Shown here: in pieces, positions 44,714 through 57,748 of the stretch | Numbering within the stretch: position 1 is the stretch's first letter | Layout of the letters: each line of letters begins with the position of its first letter | Source: Monilinia fructicola | Lineage: Eukaryota > Ascomycota > Leotiomycetes > Helotiales > Sclerotiniaceae | NCBI GenBank assembly: GCA_008692225.1 | Contig: VICG01000011.1 | Location: forward strand, 310,001 to 374,000 | Length of the DNA stretch: 64,000 bases | Reading direction: 5' to 3' | Notes under the pieces: generated by a model | Told to the model about the DNA's origin: nothing | What the model saw: only the letters and a program-made list of their open reading frames with translations | The model's database searches: none | Made by a program: the position numbers and the translations under genes

Positions 44714-46820
44714 ATGCCACGAGTTCTCGCACCAATTGTTCACTATACTGATGCCCAATGGCGCGCATTGAAAACCAGTAAGTCCAATTTCTCTGTCACC
44801 AGCTTGCGAGATCTATCAGCTTGCGAACTGAGTTAATCAAATAAAACACAATCTAACACAAAAGCAGAAGCCAAAAACAATCATCCATCTCTCCATCCTG
44901 GCGATATCGAAATCATTAACGAAGTCGTGAGGGTCTATGATGCCATCAGTACGTAATCCATTTATTCAGTCATCTATCGCGCTCTAGTCACAAGCATATG
45001 ACTTTCTTCTGTATCAATCAACAGAAGCTGGAAACGAGTTTGAGGATAACTGCTAATCGTACAAATCAACAGTGAAAGATGAGGACCCTACACCACTTCC
45101 CCATCTCGCAAATTCCATCAAGTTAGACGATAGACAGGTTGTGAAGTTTTTTCTCTGGGGCATCAGTAAGGATTATCTATTCCTCTTCCGACCTTTTTTA
45201 ACATCCCCATGCTCCCAATTTCGATCTACCGCTAACACCACCACAGTGGAAAAATATGGCAGCTCCTTTACCCTGATTCGCACTTTCTTCCTTCCTAAGC
45301 GCCGCTCTGGCAAGGGCGATAAGCCAGCAGAGCCGGTTATGAGACCGAGGAGAGACTCGACGGGAAATACAAATGGTTTCGTGAGACGCGCGAGAAAGGT
45401 CGCCAAGGTTGTTAAAAAGAAGAAAGCTGCAATTAGTGATGGTGCGGATTCAGAGAATGGAGAGGGGAAAATCAATGCGGTTGTCAACGAGAATGTCACT
45501 GGTGGTGCGCATGCGAATGGCAGTCCGGTTGAAAAAAAGAAGAGTAGACGTTCGAAGGCAGATTCCAGCAGTACTTTCGTGAGAAGAAGTTCGCGAAGAG
45601 TTGGTGCTTCTGCTGAGAAGATTGATGGTGTGGTACTCAATGGCCTTTTAGGTGAAATTAAGGAAGAAGAAGGTTCGAGCAGTTTGAATGGGTCGAGGCT
45701 TGGTGACAAGATGGACGTTGATACTCCTGCTGCCAACACTATCAACAATGCAAGCAATGCCCCATCGCAAGTTGAGCAGAACATCGATATGGGGGTTAAT
45801 GAACAGGAGGCTTTGGTTGGAGGTATGGGTGAAGTTGAGGACCGTGGTGGCTCGAGCGGGATGAGCTATTCGACTATTGATGATAATATCCCCAGATTTC
45901 CACCTGTTGCGAGCGATACAGTTGCGAGCATTCCGAAGGAAGATCGACCATCAAGACCACGAATCAAGTTATTACTCGCCCCCAGAACATCTGCGAACAA
46001 GAGAAATAAACTTGATACTCGCCCATCATCACCCAGCTTATTCCCTGTTCCCAGTACACCTCCAAAAAATACGAATGACGGTCCCTCGCGGTCATTACCT
46101 TCTTTACCCCCTCTCAGTACGCCTCCAAACTATATGAGCAATGCTCACAGATTAGCCCTGATTCCATCAATACCGGACTTCGCATCGTCAACCCCCCGCA
46201 CTAGTACAACCTTGCCACCGCAATTTCCCGCCCTCGCTAGATTCTCAAGCAGTATAAACAGTGCCTCCTTCCCACCATTTCCACCACCCGGTACATATGC
46301 TGTGATGGAAACAATCGGCGCTACCTTGTCGCCATACCAAGCATTCATGCAAAGCAATGCACGCAGCCCGCACCTCGGCAATGGCATGGCAGATAGTACA
46401 TCTACTGGAGATACCACGACCGCCACTTTCCCGCCGCCATTCAACTCTTTCTATCATCCTACCGCATCCTACAGATCTCCCTATGGCCCGGTCTCCATTC
46501 CCACCGCCAGCAACGAGGCTCAACGTGGAAGCAACAGCACTATTTCCGCTCCCGACGTTGACGATGTTTTCAGCCCTAGACCACAAGCCGATGGATACGG
46601 AGGAAATGAAGAGATGCAAGAGAGACAGTCTGAGGTGCTTCCTAGTACAAATGAACTTCCAAGTTCTGATCTCAGCGAGTTGTTTGAAGAAGAGTCGTTA
46701 GACTTGATAGAGATGGCCACTCACACACCTAAAATTGGTGATCGTGTGAGATTGGCAGGGGATCAATCGAGTCCATTGCATCAGAGGGCGAGCTCGGATG
46801 ATATGGATTGGCAGGCTTAG
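44714..46820 (+). CDS. unknown protein, probably nuclear, 603 residues
   Basis: Exons 44714-44777, 44868-44948, 45073-45165 and 45247-46820. The junctions give a compact N-terminal region of about 100 residues (TDAQWRALKT, then HPGDIEIINEVVRVYDAI, then DRQVVKFFLWGIMEKYGSSF). This block is rich in Trp, Phe and hydrophobics and looks like a folded domain, but the family is not recognised. A basic stretch (RRARKVAKVVKKKKAA) suggests a nuclear localisation signal. The remaining 450 residues are Ser/Pro/Asn-rich and disordered. The third intron (81 nt) has length 3n without a stop and a CTAAC branch point, so retention would add 27 residues. The exon 2 to 3 junction skips an internal AG that would lead to an early stop. 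Confidence 0.68.
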
Positions 46821-47676
46821 GTGGGCGAAAGGGGAGGAGGAGTAGTGAGGGGTTGATGTAGATGAAGCGGAAGCATTTGCGGGGCTGCATGTGAGGTCAG
46901 AATCACGGGATGAGAATGTAGATATAAAGAATGTGAAACGAGGGAGTTTAGAGAGTAACCACTGTTAGCATAGTCTCATAGATACCCGTAGCGCGATGAA
47001 GGATGTTCGTTTGATTTAGGGTACCTGATTAGTGAGTGGAGTGTTAATCATACATGCATGATTCAAGACAGTGCTAGAAATCCAGTAATATCTCATAACT
47101 ATCCGACTATCCCAAACATAAAGCCCCAAAATCCCAAGCGAAGAAGATTTAACTAAACAAGCAAAATTCCGGGCATGAGATGAGTGGTTTGATTTACTAA
47201 GTGATTTATTACTTACGACATATTCGAAACAACCCAAGAACATCCACCTTGCAGTCCAAGCAATGAACTCCCAAACCTTTTTAGAACTTCCCATCTCATC
47301 GTCAAACCGCTCATCGAGTCGCCTTAGGTGCAGCTTACAGCAGCTGATCAACCACGACACTATATAAGCTTCCTCTCAAGCAGATGAGATATTCATCGCG
47401 ATAGTCAGCCTCCCATCTCGAAAGGTGTATCTCGGAGGAGCAATTGTTCCGAGGGGTGTCGGTGAGATTTTTTGAAGTTGTTTCATCTTGGGAGCAATTC
47501 AAAGATAAAAGCGGGATGATGTGTTTGTATAACAAGAACGCACAATTTGCACAATTTGTGATACCAAAAAACATCCTTAGAAAAGTGGTATATTCCACCA
47601 AGTCCGACTTGGAATAATTTGAAATCATGGTGTATATTGTATGTATGTGTACAGGGAATCGCATGCGCTTTGATAT
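46821..47676. other. intergenic between convergent genes
   Basis: About 850 bases with the 3' ends of the unknown gene and ETF-QO. A minus-strand frame at 47360-47016 (114 codons) contains RLDERFDDEMGSSKKVWEF followed by a GTAAGT donor. It could be a small exon, but no gene can be completed. Confidence 0.4.
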
Positions 47677-49666
47677 CTATGTCATATAATATTTTGGTCC
47701 CCCTGAACCTTCCGGCACACTCCAATTGATATCCTGATCCGGAACCTTGATATCACATGTCTTACAATGAATGCAACTAGAAGAATAGTTAGCTATGAAC
47801 TCAACACACGAAAACAATAGGCTTACTTTTGCGCATTAATTTGAAACCTCACACCAATATCCTTTGTTGAATCCTCAACATATTCATACACGCCAGCCGG
47901 GCAAAACCTATTTTCAATACCCTTGTATTTTGGGTATTCCATCTCCGCATGTTTATCCCAATCCTTGACCTGCAAATGAACTGGTTGATCTTCCTCATGA
48001 TTTGTACCTGTACGGCTAACGCTGGTCAAGATATCGAACGAAATCTTTCCATCAGGCTTTTCATACTCGATCTTTGGACATTCATCGGCAAGTTTGGTAG
48101 CAGCTGCATCGGTAGATTTATGCTTCAATGTCCAAGGGACTTTACCCTTGAGGATATAGGCTTCTAGTCCAGAATACATAATACCTCCATAGAGCTTCAA
48201 TGGGGAATGGAACGATGGTCGCATATTTCGGACCTCTTTTAATTCTTTCCAGATGTATGACTTTCGTAATGAATCTTCGTAATCGTATAGGAAAACAGAA
48301 CCCTCGTCAGCCTTTTCTAAAGCGGTCCATGTCGCTTCTGCGGCAAGCATTCCGGATTTCATCGCAGTATGAGTACCCTTGATTTTTGGCACGTTAAGAA
48401 ACCCTGCAGTATCACCAATTAGAGCTCCACCGGGGAAAGCGCACTTCGGTATCGATTGAAATCCTCCTTCGTTGAGAGCCCGAGCTCCATATGATATGCA
48501 TTTGCCACCCTCTAAAACGTCTTTGTAAAGAGGATGATGCTTCATCTTTTGGAATTCTTGATATGGTGACATCCAAGGATTTGGATAATCAAGTCCAACG
48601 ACAAGTCCGATACTGACTAGATTATCGCCAAAATGATACATCCAACCGCCGCCATAAGTATCAGCTGGCAGAGGATAGCCGAGGGAGTGGACAACCTGAC
48701 CCTTCTTAAATTTTTCCGGTTGGATTTCCCATACCTCTTTGATGCCAAGACCGTACGTTTGTGGTTGACTATCTCTGCGTAGATCGAATTTCTTAATAAC
48801 TTGCTTCGTAAGACTTCCATGGCAACCTTCCGCGAATAGGGTTACTTTGGCATGGAATTCCATTCCCCTTTCAAAACTATCCTTCGGTTTACCACTTCTG
48901 GAAATACCCAAATCATTAGTGGCCACACCTTTGACAGATCCATCCGGCTTGTATAATACTTCGGCTCCTGCAAATCCAGGATATACTTCAACACCGACCT
49001 CCTCTGCTCTATCCCCAAGCCATTTTGTAAATTGATTAAGACTGACGATATAATTGCCATGATTGTTCATCTGCGGCGGGGCAGGTATTGGAATTGAACT
49101 ACCCTTTGTGAGGAATCGCATCTTGTCGCCCGAGACAGGAGTAACATTCTCGAATTTATTCTCATTATCCTCCGCAAGCCAATCCGGGAACAATTCGTTG
49201 ATAGCGGTAGGTTCAATAACCGCCCCAGAAAGTATATGCGCGCCAATCTCACCGGCCTTCTCTAAAAGTATCACTCGAAAATCTTCATTGCCGGCTTCAT
49301 TTGCAAGTTGCTTTAATCGAATGGCAGCACTCAGACCAGAAGGACCTGGTAATGTCAGTAGAATTCTTTTGACCCATGATCGAGAATATTCTTACCTCCT
49401 CCAACTATACATACATCAACCTCATCAGACTCCCTCTCCACCAATTTTGGATCGAGACCATCAGTCGCATCTGCCAATCGACGGGGACCTGTAAGGGAGA
49501 AAGCACGTCGTTGAGCAGCGATTAGTGACGAGGCAATGCGGGGTCGCGATGCGGAATGTATGAAGGATTGTTGAAGAGTTCTAGGACATTGAGTCACAAT
49601 TCTAGAAGCATTCTGTCGCACAGCATTACGCTGCAGACATGCTCTTACAGCCCGTGAAGAAGACAT
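47677..49666 (-). CDS. electron transfer flavoprotein-ubiquinone oxidoreductase (ETF-QO)
   Basis: Minus-strand exons 49666-49396, 49345-47827 and 47776-47677 give 629 residues. An Arg/Ser/Ala-rich presequence of about 65 residues indicates mitochondrial import. The FAD motif GGGPSG is at 89-94. The 4Fe-4S cluster is bound by Cys572, Cys598, Cys601 and Cys604 ([14 protein letters not shown]); the last intron splits the codon just before Cys598. Other family blocks include [12 protein letters not shown] and [11 protein letters not shown]. The enzyme sits on the inner membrane and passes electrons from ETF (fatty acid and amino acid dehydrogenases) to ubiquinone. The first ATG of the frame is 49666; an upstream in-frame GTG is not used. 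No frame break was found, in contrast to several neighbours. Confidence 0.96.
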
Positions 49667-51837
49667 AATTGTTGTCACCTCATATCAATTGTTGGTTGTT
49701 GATTGTTATTTGGGAGTTGCAACGAATCAATAATTTGCCCCTTGACTCAAAATGTATCAGAGCTTGGGGAAATTCTTCAAAGCTTCTCTTCTCGCTTTGT
49801 CTCGGCAATGGATCAATGGATCACCGGTGGATGGGGAGGGGATGGATGATCGAACTACCTAGGTAGGTGAGGTTATTAATATATGATGGTACTCCGGACC
49901 AATCAAGTGTCACTTGAATCAAAGCCATTTTCGTTTGATGGAAGAAATTAATCGATCAACAAATTTCATTTTTATATTTAGCATATAATTAACCTCAACC
50001 ATCATCACGAAAGCAACAACATGTTCTCGTTACAAGAGTCAAGGCTAATCAAGTATCCGAAAAGTATTACTATTCGGAGATAAATGTAATATTTGGTAAC
50101 ATGGTCCGAAAAGGCTGTTGATATTGGTGACATTGTGATGTTGTGATGCTAACTATTATTACTGGTAACGGATTAATGGATGCTGGAAGCGGATCAGATT
50201 AGCGGAGCGCAAACGGATTGGGAATACCTTCACTACTCCAGCTGTGTACAAGTACACCTGGGCAAATTGAATTGATTGTCTCTGATCTATTATTAGGAAT
50301 GCTTACCAAGATCTCATTTCTCCGAACAATATTCCTCATATACTAAGTAAGTATTGGCTGGCATACAATACTTTTTAGCAAGACTTGAGGTAATCCCCTA
50401 TCAGGTTTCTTTTCCTCCGCTTAGTAGGTAGTCAACTACTTATACGCATCACTATGAAGCAACATCCGGTAGAATTTGTGATGAAGGGCTTTGATTTCTA
50501 AGGAATATGCAATCTATCACTAGATTTTTGAGTTGCTCCATCAATTTCCTCTCACTTACTTCACTCAATGATTTCTCAGACATTCTGGAGGCTCAGGATT
50601 GTATCAAATGGTTCATTGGCACAAAGCCGTAGAAGTCCAGTTTGAGTAATCTATTGAGTGGGCTTGCTTACCTCGACCATTACCATGATGATCTTGCAAA
50701 CTGAACAGATTCTATTTTCAAGTAATACTGTAAGGTTTTCATTCATCTAATAATCTGCCACAAGAAATCATTTCTTTACCAACGCGTTTTCCTTCTATGC
50801 AAGTAAGACTTGGGACGAAGCTTTTTTCATCTATCGGATTATTCGGTCAATACCAGGCGATTAGATATGATACAGTTGATATATCTCGAAATAAGAAATT
50901 TGATACTGTGCTACCGTTATATTTCTAAACCTTTTCACGGTATTGTCCACTTCCGATAGTTCTTGCTGGGTCTACTCGTCTCACAACCATTTGAAGCACT
51001 TCCTTCGTTTGAGCTTGTAGCCGAATGAGTTTAATCGACGGTTTCAAACCCCTGTTTTATAACCGAGTTCACAAATACCTTGACTCGGTAGATTTGTCCA
51101 CGTCGGGTTTCATTCAACTCATACTCTTAATGTACAAGAGATCTTTACCCTTAAGTACTTTTCGAAACATAACTTATCTGAGACAATCGATGCTAAAAAG
51201 CTTAATCTTCGTCTTGGTCTACACTTCGGACCAGATAATCCCCGATACCCCTCGCAGATCACCCCCCATGGGTGCAGAGACCGGAGGAACTCGAGTTTCT
51301 TTTTTTAAAGATTAAGTTTTCTATCCGACAGTATTCGTTAACTAGACCTCATTTTCGTTCTAGTTATGACGCATTTCATGGTTCTTGCTTGACTATTGAT
51401 ACCATATGGGTTATGTCTTTCGAGAAATAAACTCTGGAATAGAGTGAAGATCAGATGGGGTAAGGGTAAGCTTATCTTTGTTTCTTTTCATGTCACTTCA
51501 TGGTTTCATCAAGTTCAGGCTTCCATTATGGTCCAGACCGAAGATTGAGTCTATTCTCAGTTCTAGTTGTTGAGATTGGGGATAAAAGACTCGAGAATCC
51601 TCATTATTTGATTCCTCATCTCAGATCAACACATCGTTCTTCTCTGTTCACTCATTCATTCATTCATTGCCCTTCCACCTTCATTCATTCTCCCTCGCTC
51701 TCATTCCAACAACACGTACATCGACTCAATTCTACCAAGATATACAGTCCTACCAACAATCATTATCTCTGCTTTTTATTTCATTCCTTTTATCAAAGAA
51801 TTCCATAGCTTAACGCTTATCATCATACACAATCATC
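49667..51837. other. intergenic, divergent promoter region
   Basis: About 2.2 kb between ETF-QO (minus) and the secreted protein (plus). A tetranucleotide repeat (ATTC units) lies at about 51652-51667. No gene is supported. Confidence 0.45.
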
Positions 51838-52678
51838 ATGAAGAACTTCGGATCCATCTTGGCTTTCATCGCCATCTCCGCCACACTCGTTTCTACGCGT
51901 GCTTTACCAGCAGCCGACTCAAACGATAGTGATCTCCTTGCGAGAGCACCAGTTCCCAATGGTTAGTGAAGAAAACATACAAAAAAACAAATATAGCTAA
52001 CAACATCAGTATTGGCATTTTATGCTCGATCAGCAAAGGAAAAGAACACAAGAAGTGTTACCGAGTATGATGATGCTGCGGACGATGACACTGACGGTTA
52101 GTGATTCTTGTCTATATCTTACGCCTTTTAATTATACTGACTCCATCTGACAGACGAGGTCACTGCACCTACCAAAACCCAAAAAGAAATGGCCAGTGCT
52201 ACTGTTGGTACCGCCACCCCAAGTTCAACCGGAGCTGGTAAGAAATCCAAGAGTGGCAAGAAGGGCAAGAAGGGTAAGGGAAAGGACGGTAAGGGAAAGA
52301 AGGGAAAGGGCAAGGGTAAAAAGGTAAGCCTCGACGGATATCACTTCTTCTATCTCAACATACTGACTTCGTACCAGGGAAGTGCAACAGGTACCGAAGG
52401 AGTGGCAAAACCCACCGGAACTGCTACTTCGACAGGAAAGAAAGGCAAGGGAAAGCCTAAGGGAGCGGCCAAGCCTACGGAAGCCAGTGTAGCTACCGCT
52501 ACTCCTGTTGCTTATGCTGCTCCTGTAGCCGAAACTGCTCCTGCAACTGAAGCCGCTCCTGCAACCGAAGCTGCTCCTGCCACCGAAGCCGCCCCTGCTG
52601 CCGAGGCCGCTGTTTGTAGCCGGCACTGCACCCGTCGCCGATGATTCTACCGTCACCGATACCTCGTCGGACATATAA
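51838..52678 (+). CDS. small secreted low-complexity Lys/Gly-rich protein; probable frame break near the end
   Basis: Exons 51838-51961, 52010-52096, 52154-52323 and 52378 onward. The start MKNFGSILAFIAISATLVST is a clear signal peptide. Next come an acidic stretch, a dense Lys/Gly tract (repeats of GKGKK and GKKGKK) and a Pro/Ala/Thr/Glu repeat region (TEAAPA units at least four times). As written, the frame ends at 52642-52644 with a Cys/Arg-rich tail. If the T run 52613-52615 had two T, the repeat-like composition would continue (AAVVAGTAPVADDSTVTDTS) to a TAA at 52676-52678, giving 226 residues. The alternative reading fits the composition better. The role is unknown; highly basic secreted proteins can bind cell-wall polymers or nucleic acid, but this is inference. 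Confidence 0.75.
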
Positions 52679-55138
52679 GCGCGCCTCTTGAGATTGACAC
52701 TATGCATTTGATTTAAACTGGGTCTGGTTTTACGCGGTTTGGCACGGCGCACATTTGCTTTGGATCCGATGATCCGATTTTTACCAACTGGGATGATGAT
52801 TTAGATGTATGCCTTCTAGGTTATGATTAGAATACTTTACAAAAGGGAATGAAAAGCGATTTGATTTTAGTTTTCCTCTATTCTCCTTTCGATGTCATCT
52901 GCTGGACCTATGTGATTCAAAACTGTGATTCAGATACTCAAATAAGCGGAAGGTGGCACATTTCCAGCAATATTGGTCGCTTAATACCCCTGCCCCTTAC
53001 CGTCCATTCTCCTTACGAGCCACATCACATCTCGTACCAAACATCTACTTCATGACCTGAAAATCCTCCGTCTTCAGATCGAACATCAGTATTCTTTCCC
53101 GCTGGACCTCAATTAGAGGACTCCGAACTCAAATGAGTACTCCTCATCATCCAACTACTGAGCTTTTGCAATACACCTGGGGGACAGACTGTCAATCCGG
53201 CCTGAACGATAAGGTAAGATCACTGTCACCTATCAGCTATACCCATTTAAGTCACTGCTATCATTTGATCCTATCACCATTACCTCTTTTCGCAAAGATT
53301 CAGCTACAAAACCACATGGAAGTGATGGTCCCCAACCCATCGCATAGTCTGAGATCCAGAAGGAGAGTTTCAGATCAAGAGAGCAGCAAATGGTGATGAC
53401 GATGATATCATTGCGGTCTGTCTGGTCAAAAAAAATGCATGGAGATGGTATATAATTATGGGTGATTATTCCTGCAAAGAGAGTCTCGGGAGTGTAGTCT
53501 CTCTCGTTAAGTACATTATTGGGGTATCCATGGATCTTCTTATTTGTATATTCACTTTCTTTTTCGTTGTGAGATAACCATTAGCGTTCTGCAATCGTCC
53601 AGAGTAATTGTCTCCCTCCATAATCACACAAAATAAATATCTTAACGTTTTCGCAAAAAAACATATGCATCATGATCTGCTCAAAACTAGTTGTATTGAT
53701 CACCAGATAACAGCTCTCACCTGACTGGCAATTCCTGTATCCGCCATCGCAAATATCAAAATAAATGCTCCCATCATCTTAACATAACTCACAAACACTA
53801 CAATATATACCCTAAAGAAATCTTAACTTCCACCGTGACACCTCTCCAGAACTCAATCGCATTACCATATATACCAATAGAATTGGTGGTATTGTATCGG
53901 TCTTTCTCGAATGTAGCACTGACTCTTATTTTATAACAAGTATCAAATTCAATGGCACGTTGCTCAAAATTTCCTAATGCCAAATTCTCCTTCCTTTCTA
54001 ACTAACTCAAAAGCTTGCCCTTCGTTACATCTACCCCTATCTGATTCACTTATCTCGCCCAGCCACTCCTCTACATTTCAATGTGTGCCTCGCCTCAATA
54101 CAGAATATCTATAATTGGGTGGCAGCTTTCCTATCAATCGCAAACAGAAATATATAGCTGGAAATCTCATTTGGTCAGGCTGTACGACAGCCTTATACAT
54201 GACATTTCAACGGTTGAGCATTTACATATAGTGCCTTTCCTCCAGGTTCTTTCATGAAACTTTGAATTATATCACGATATAAGTAAGTTTAAATCATGGT
54301 CAGCAGATTTCAGCACTGAGATTCTGTCATTGTCATTGGAATATTCTTGCTATCAACCCAATATCGTCCCATATCTCAAGAGACTTCAAAGCGCCTCGCC
54401 TAAAAAATGACAAAAATATAGGGCACCTGGGCACAGTGTGTCAAATACAAGTTGCTTCGAATCTCGAGTAATAGTTTCGTGCCAACCGGCTACGCTTACT
54501 TCTTTGAGATTGCTTTCCTAGGATAATCCCTGATACGGATATTCTGCGTACTTGAACATTAGCGAAAGGCTTTTGGCTCCGAGTTCAGTCCAACCTTATT
54601 CTTCATTGATAAACAGTTCCTGGCACTGTTAGGTCTACGCTCTTCAGTTTTTCTTTTCCCACAGCAGCACAGATCATATTCATCTCCAGCTCATGGAAAG
54701 AAGATAGATCTTATTAACTTTATGGCAATACATCTGACGAAGATAGACAGCACACTGGTTTTGATATTTCAATTGTAACCCAAACAGAATTCATACGTCA
54801 TCGTAAAATAGAAATATCACAGTGAAAATCATTATATAACCCCCCCTCCAAAGGGGATCTCCATGAGATTATCTATCCCATCCTAAAGATTATCCTGCTT
54901 TGCTGAAAATATCAATCCCTATACCCCAAGAGCCGTATTAAGTAACAGCAATTTCGGTATTTATCCTCCAGAAAGAGATCATCGAAGAGATTATTCGAAT
55001 TGAATACGAGGAATGTGATTTGAGGTGCTATAGGGTGATTGAAAGGTTTAGGTAATACTCTTAACTTGTATTGGATTGGAATGAAATATACCAAAGAAAC
55101 TTTCCTAAGTATACAGATTCTCATTGAAATTCAAAGTA
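52679..55138. other. intergenic, no gene recognised
   Basis: About 2.5 kb of AT-rich sequence without a supportable frame, RNA gene or repeat. Confidence 0.45.
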
Positions 55139-55716
55139 TTATTCCAGATTTGATGAATGGATAAATCGTGATGCAGAACTAAAGCCAGTTGTGACATTGA
55201 AGTCACGGAAATCTGCCTCATATCGTGGCCCATAGAAGCACTGCAGAATGCGAATACGTTCATTGATCTCGGAAACTAGACTCTCAATTTGTGCTTCCCC
55301 ATCGAGAATCGGAATTACAATTTTCAGGTTCCTTTCAAATATTAAATCCTCGACGTATATACGCATCAAAAGTATCGAATTACTAAAGTTCATATAGATC
55401 TGTGGCATTCACAATGAGGGCGTCGATCAGAGAATCTAGTGAAGAAGCACTTTTGAGGTCACAAAATGATGTAGGAACTACATGGCATATGATAGAACTT
55501 GAGCCTGGTATGGCTTATTACCTGGGGGCAATGAGCCACTGCTACTAAGCTGAAAAATGTAACGAATGAGAATAGCCAATGATATAAAGCTTTAAAAAGA
55601 GAAGCAGGGGAAAGCCTACTGAGCATGCCGTGAACGTTAACTCCAACAGCTTTGAAATGCAACTTTGCATGCTCCTCTCCTAGTATCGTGAGAAAAATGT
55701 GTGCTTCTAAAGACAT
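55139..55716 (-). CDS. possible small two-exon gene of unknown function
   Basis: On the minus strand, exon 55716-55522 and exon 55399-55139 join in frame through a GT-AG intron (CCCAG|GTAATA to CCACAG|ATC), giving 151 residues. An in-frame TGA lies directly upstream of the ATG. The first exon has a hydrophobic stretch (LFSFVTFFSLVAVAH). The second has a charged segment (GEAQIESLVSEINERIRIL) that looks helical. An extra 70-base intron within the first exon is also possible. No family is recognised, so this could be a decayed gene. Confidence 0.3.
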
Positions 55717-56586
55717 CCATCAAAATATAGAAAGCAGATCTGATCTACATTTCGGGCCACGCAAAACCAAAAAAAAACTTGGATGACAAACGCGAATATA
55801 CAAGGATACCATATGCACTTCAAAATGGAAACTGATATTCAACAGTCGAATGGTCTTACAAGCTCAGAAGCCCTATAGTTTTCTTCAATATCCCAACAAA
55901 GATTGAGTGAGTGATACTATACAGAAATTCAAATGAGATTTGACAGCCAAATCATCTCTGGTCTTCGGTTTAATGCAAGGGAGCTTTGATTAGAGTATGT
56001 TTGTCTGGTGTGAACGTTTTGAATTCAAAGATCGCGTGACGGTGGATCAAGTTGCCCCTGCGCTTCGTCCAGATACTGAAGTGTAGTGCTTTATAGCATA
56101 TGGTGAAATTTCAAGTCGAAGGGATTCATATCGAAAAGTTTGTTCCGCAAAAAGGATTGATAGAAGTATAAATAGGTATATTGTTTAGTGAATAAGAGCT
56201 GATTTCCCAAACACTTTTGTGGGTGACATGGCGCATAGAGCCGTTCATTCTGTCTCTGATTAACCTTGGATGACGACTGTAAGAAACCATGGGACTCAGT
56301 TGTTGGGATAAGTTTCTGATCAAATTACATATTGGGCAGAGATATAAAAACAAGGACCGAAGAGATCGAAGAGGGTCAGAATATAAAAGACGTTCTGGCG
56401 GCACCGCGGCGGAGCGGAGCCCACCACAACTAGCGCCTTGGCGAAATTTACCGACCAGACTCTCACATCAACCAAGTAACCTCATCATCGCAACCATCCA
56501 CCCAACAATTCTACCACAACCCTCTCTTTGCAAACCCAGCCCTCACTACAAAACTCGGCCGTCGAATTATCGCAAGCCGATCGAAA
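55717..56586. other. intergenic, promoter of the complex I subunit
   Basis: About 870 bases without a supportable gene. The right end is the promoter and 5' UTR of the ESSS subunit gene. Confidence 0.45.
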
Positions 56587-57157
56587 ATGTCTTTCACTCG
56601 CGCGATTCCCCGCGCCACCAGCACACTCGCCCGCACACAATCAGTCCTCGTTCAAAACCAAGCACGCAGCTTGTCTCTTACCGCGGCCAGAAAATCAGCA
56701 GATCATGGCGATCATTATGATCCTCCGAGCGGATGGTTATTTGGCGTGAAGCCTGGAGAGAAGGCCGAGAAAGAGGGGTGGGAAGGCTTATGGGTTTATG
56801 GGTTTTTTGGAGCGTGTGCTTTTGGGGTTGTGGGTTATGCTGTTAAGCCGGATACCTCGTATGTTCTTTTGCTTTCTTTTGTGGAATTTCTGGATTTGAG
56901 AGAGCGGTGGAAAATGAGGATTTGGGTTGAGGGTTTGGAGGGTGCGGTGTGGGATGGGGGTTCGAAGATTGAGGGGTTGAGGGGCAAGAAATGAGAGCAA
57001 GGAGGCTTTGTGCGAAGGACTGGCAAAAACACTATCACGCAAATATTACGAGCCAACGCTAATCGCAACCCATAGGATACAAACTTGGGCCTTAGAAGAA
57101 GCACGAAGAAGGTTAGAGGCCGAAGGGATCTTGAAGGAGCCAGAAGACAAATCATAA
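56587..57157 (+). CDS. NADH:ubiquinone oxidoreductase (complex I) ESSS/NDUFB11-type subunit
   Basis: Exons 56587-56858 and 57076-57157 give 117 residues. An Arg/Ser/Ala/Thr-rich presequence (SFTRAIPRATSTLARTQS) is followed by DHYDPPSGWLFGVKPGEK, typical of this accessory subunit, and a single membrane helix (GLWVYGFFGACAFGVVGYAV). The second exon supplies the charged tail (IQTWALEEARRRLEAEG). The 216-nt intron is long for the window, but the junction restores Ser and the frame. The protein is an accessory subunit of the membrane arm of complex I in the mitochondrial inner membrane. It converges with the aminotransferase gene. Confidence 0.9.
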
Positions 57158-57748
57158 GCAGACACATTTGTTCTGAACAAGCCACGATGGAGGACCGAGG
57201 CCAAGACTAGTGGGAAGGTCGGTGGGAAGGTTGGTGGGAAGATTGATGGGAAACTGATGGATCATAGGGAAGCTGTACATACGGAAGATTGACGATGGGA
57301 GATGATGGACATCTTGCTGGAAGAATACCGGGATGTACGGGTTGCACGGAAACATGATACGTGCTAATAGAACGAAGGAATGCTATTGAGTATATTTTCT
57401 TTGGTTGAACAGATCTGTGCTATGGAATTTGCACTATGTGAGCCTATTGTGAATTAGATGAGGGGCATGATGAGTACCTAGTGTAGTGACTCATGAGGAC
57501 CTCGGGATACTGCGCTTGTGATGTAAGAAGGATCCCCGTATTATCATCTGTAATATTGAGAGAACTGACCCGTTTTCGGACCCAATTCTCCACCCCTCAA
57601 AACTATACTTGTGCTTCTTTCCAACTCGGTCACAAAGTAGCCTTTCACAATGGAACCCAGGATGAAAAGTATGACTAGTGAATATTTCATCGCTCCCTTT
57701 TTATATTTGTGCCAATTCTATAGTTATCTACTCGTACATCCATACTCT
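57158..57748. other. intergenic between convergent genes, 12-base tandem repeat
   Basis: About 590 bases of 3' region. A G-rich unit (GTGGGAAGGTYG) occurs in three tandem copies plus a degraded fourth at 57210-57256. No gene is supported. Confidence 0.5.

Noticed and set aside
45173..45784. 203-codon minus-strand frame opposite the unknown gene
   Set aside because: Leu/Ser-rich antisense shadow of a Lys/Ser-rich coding region.
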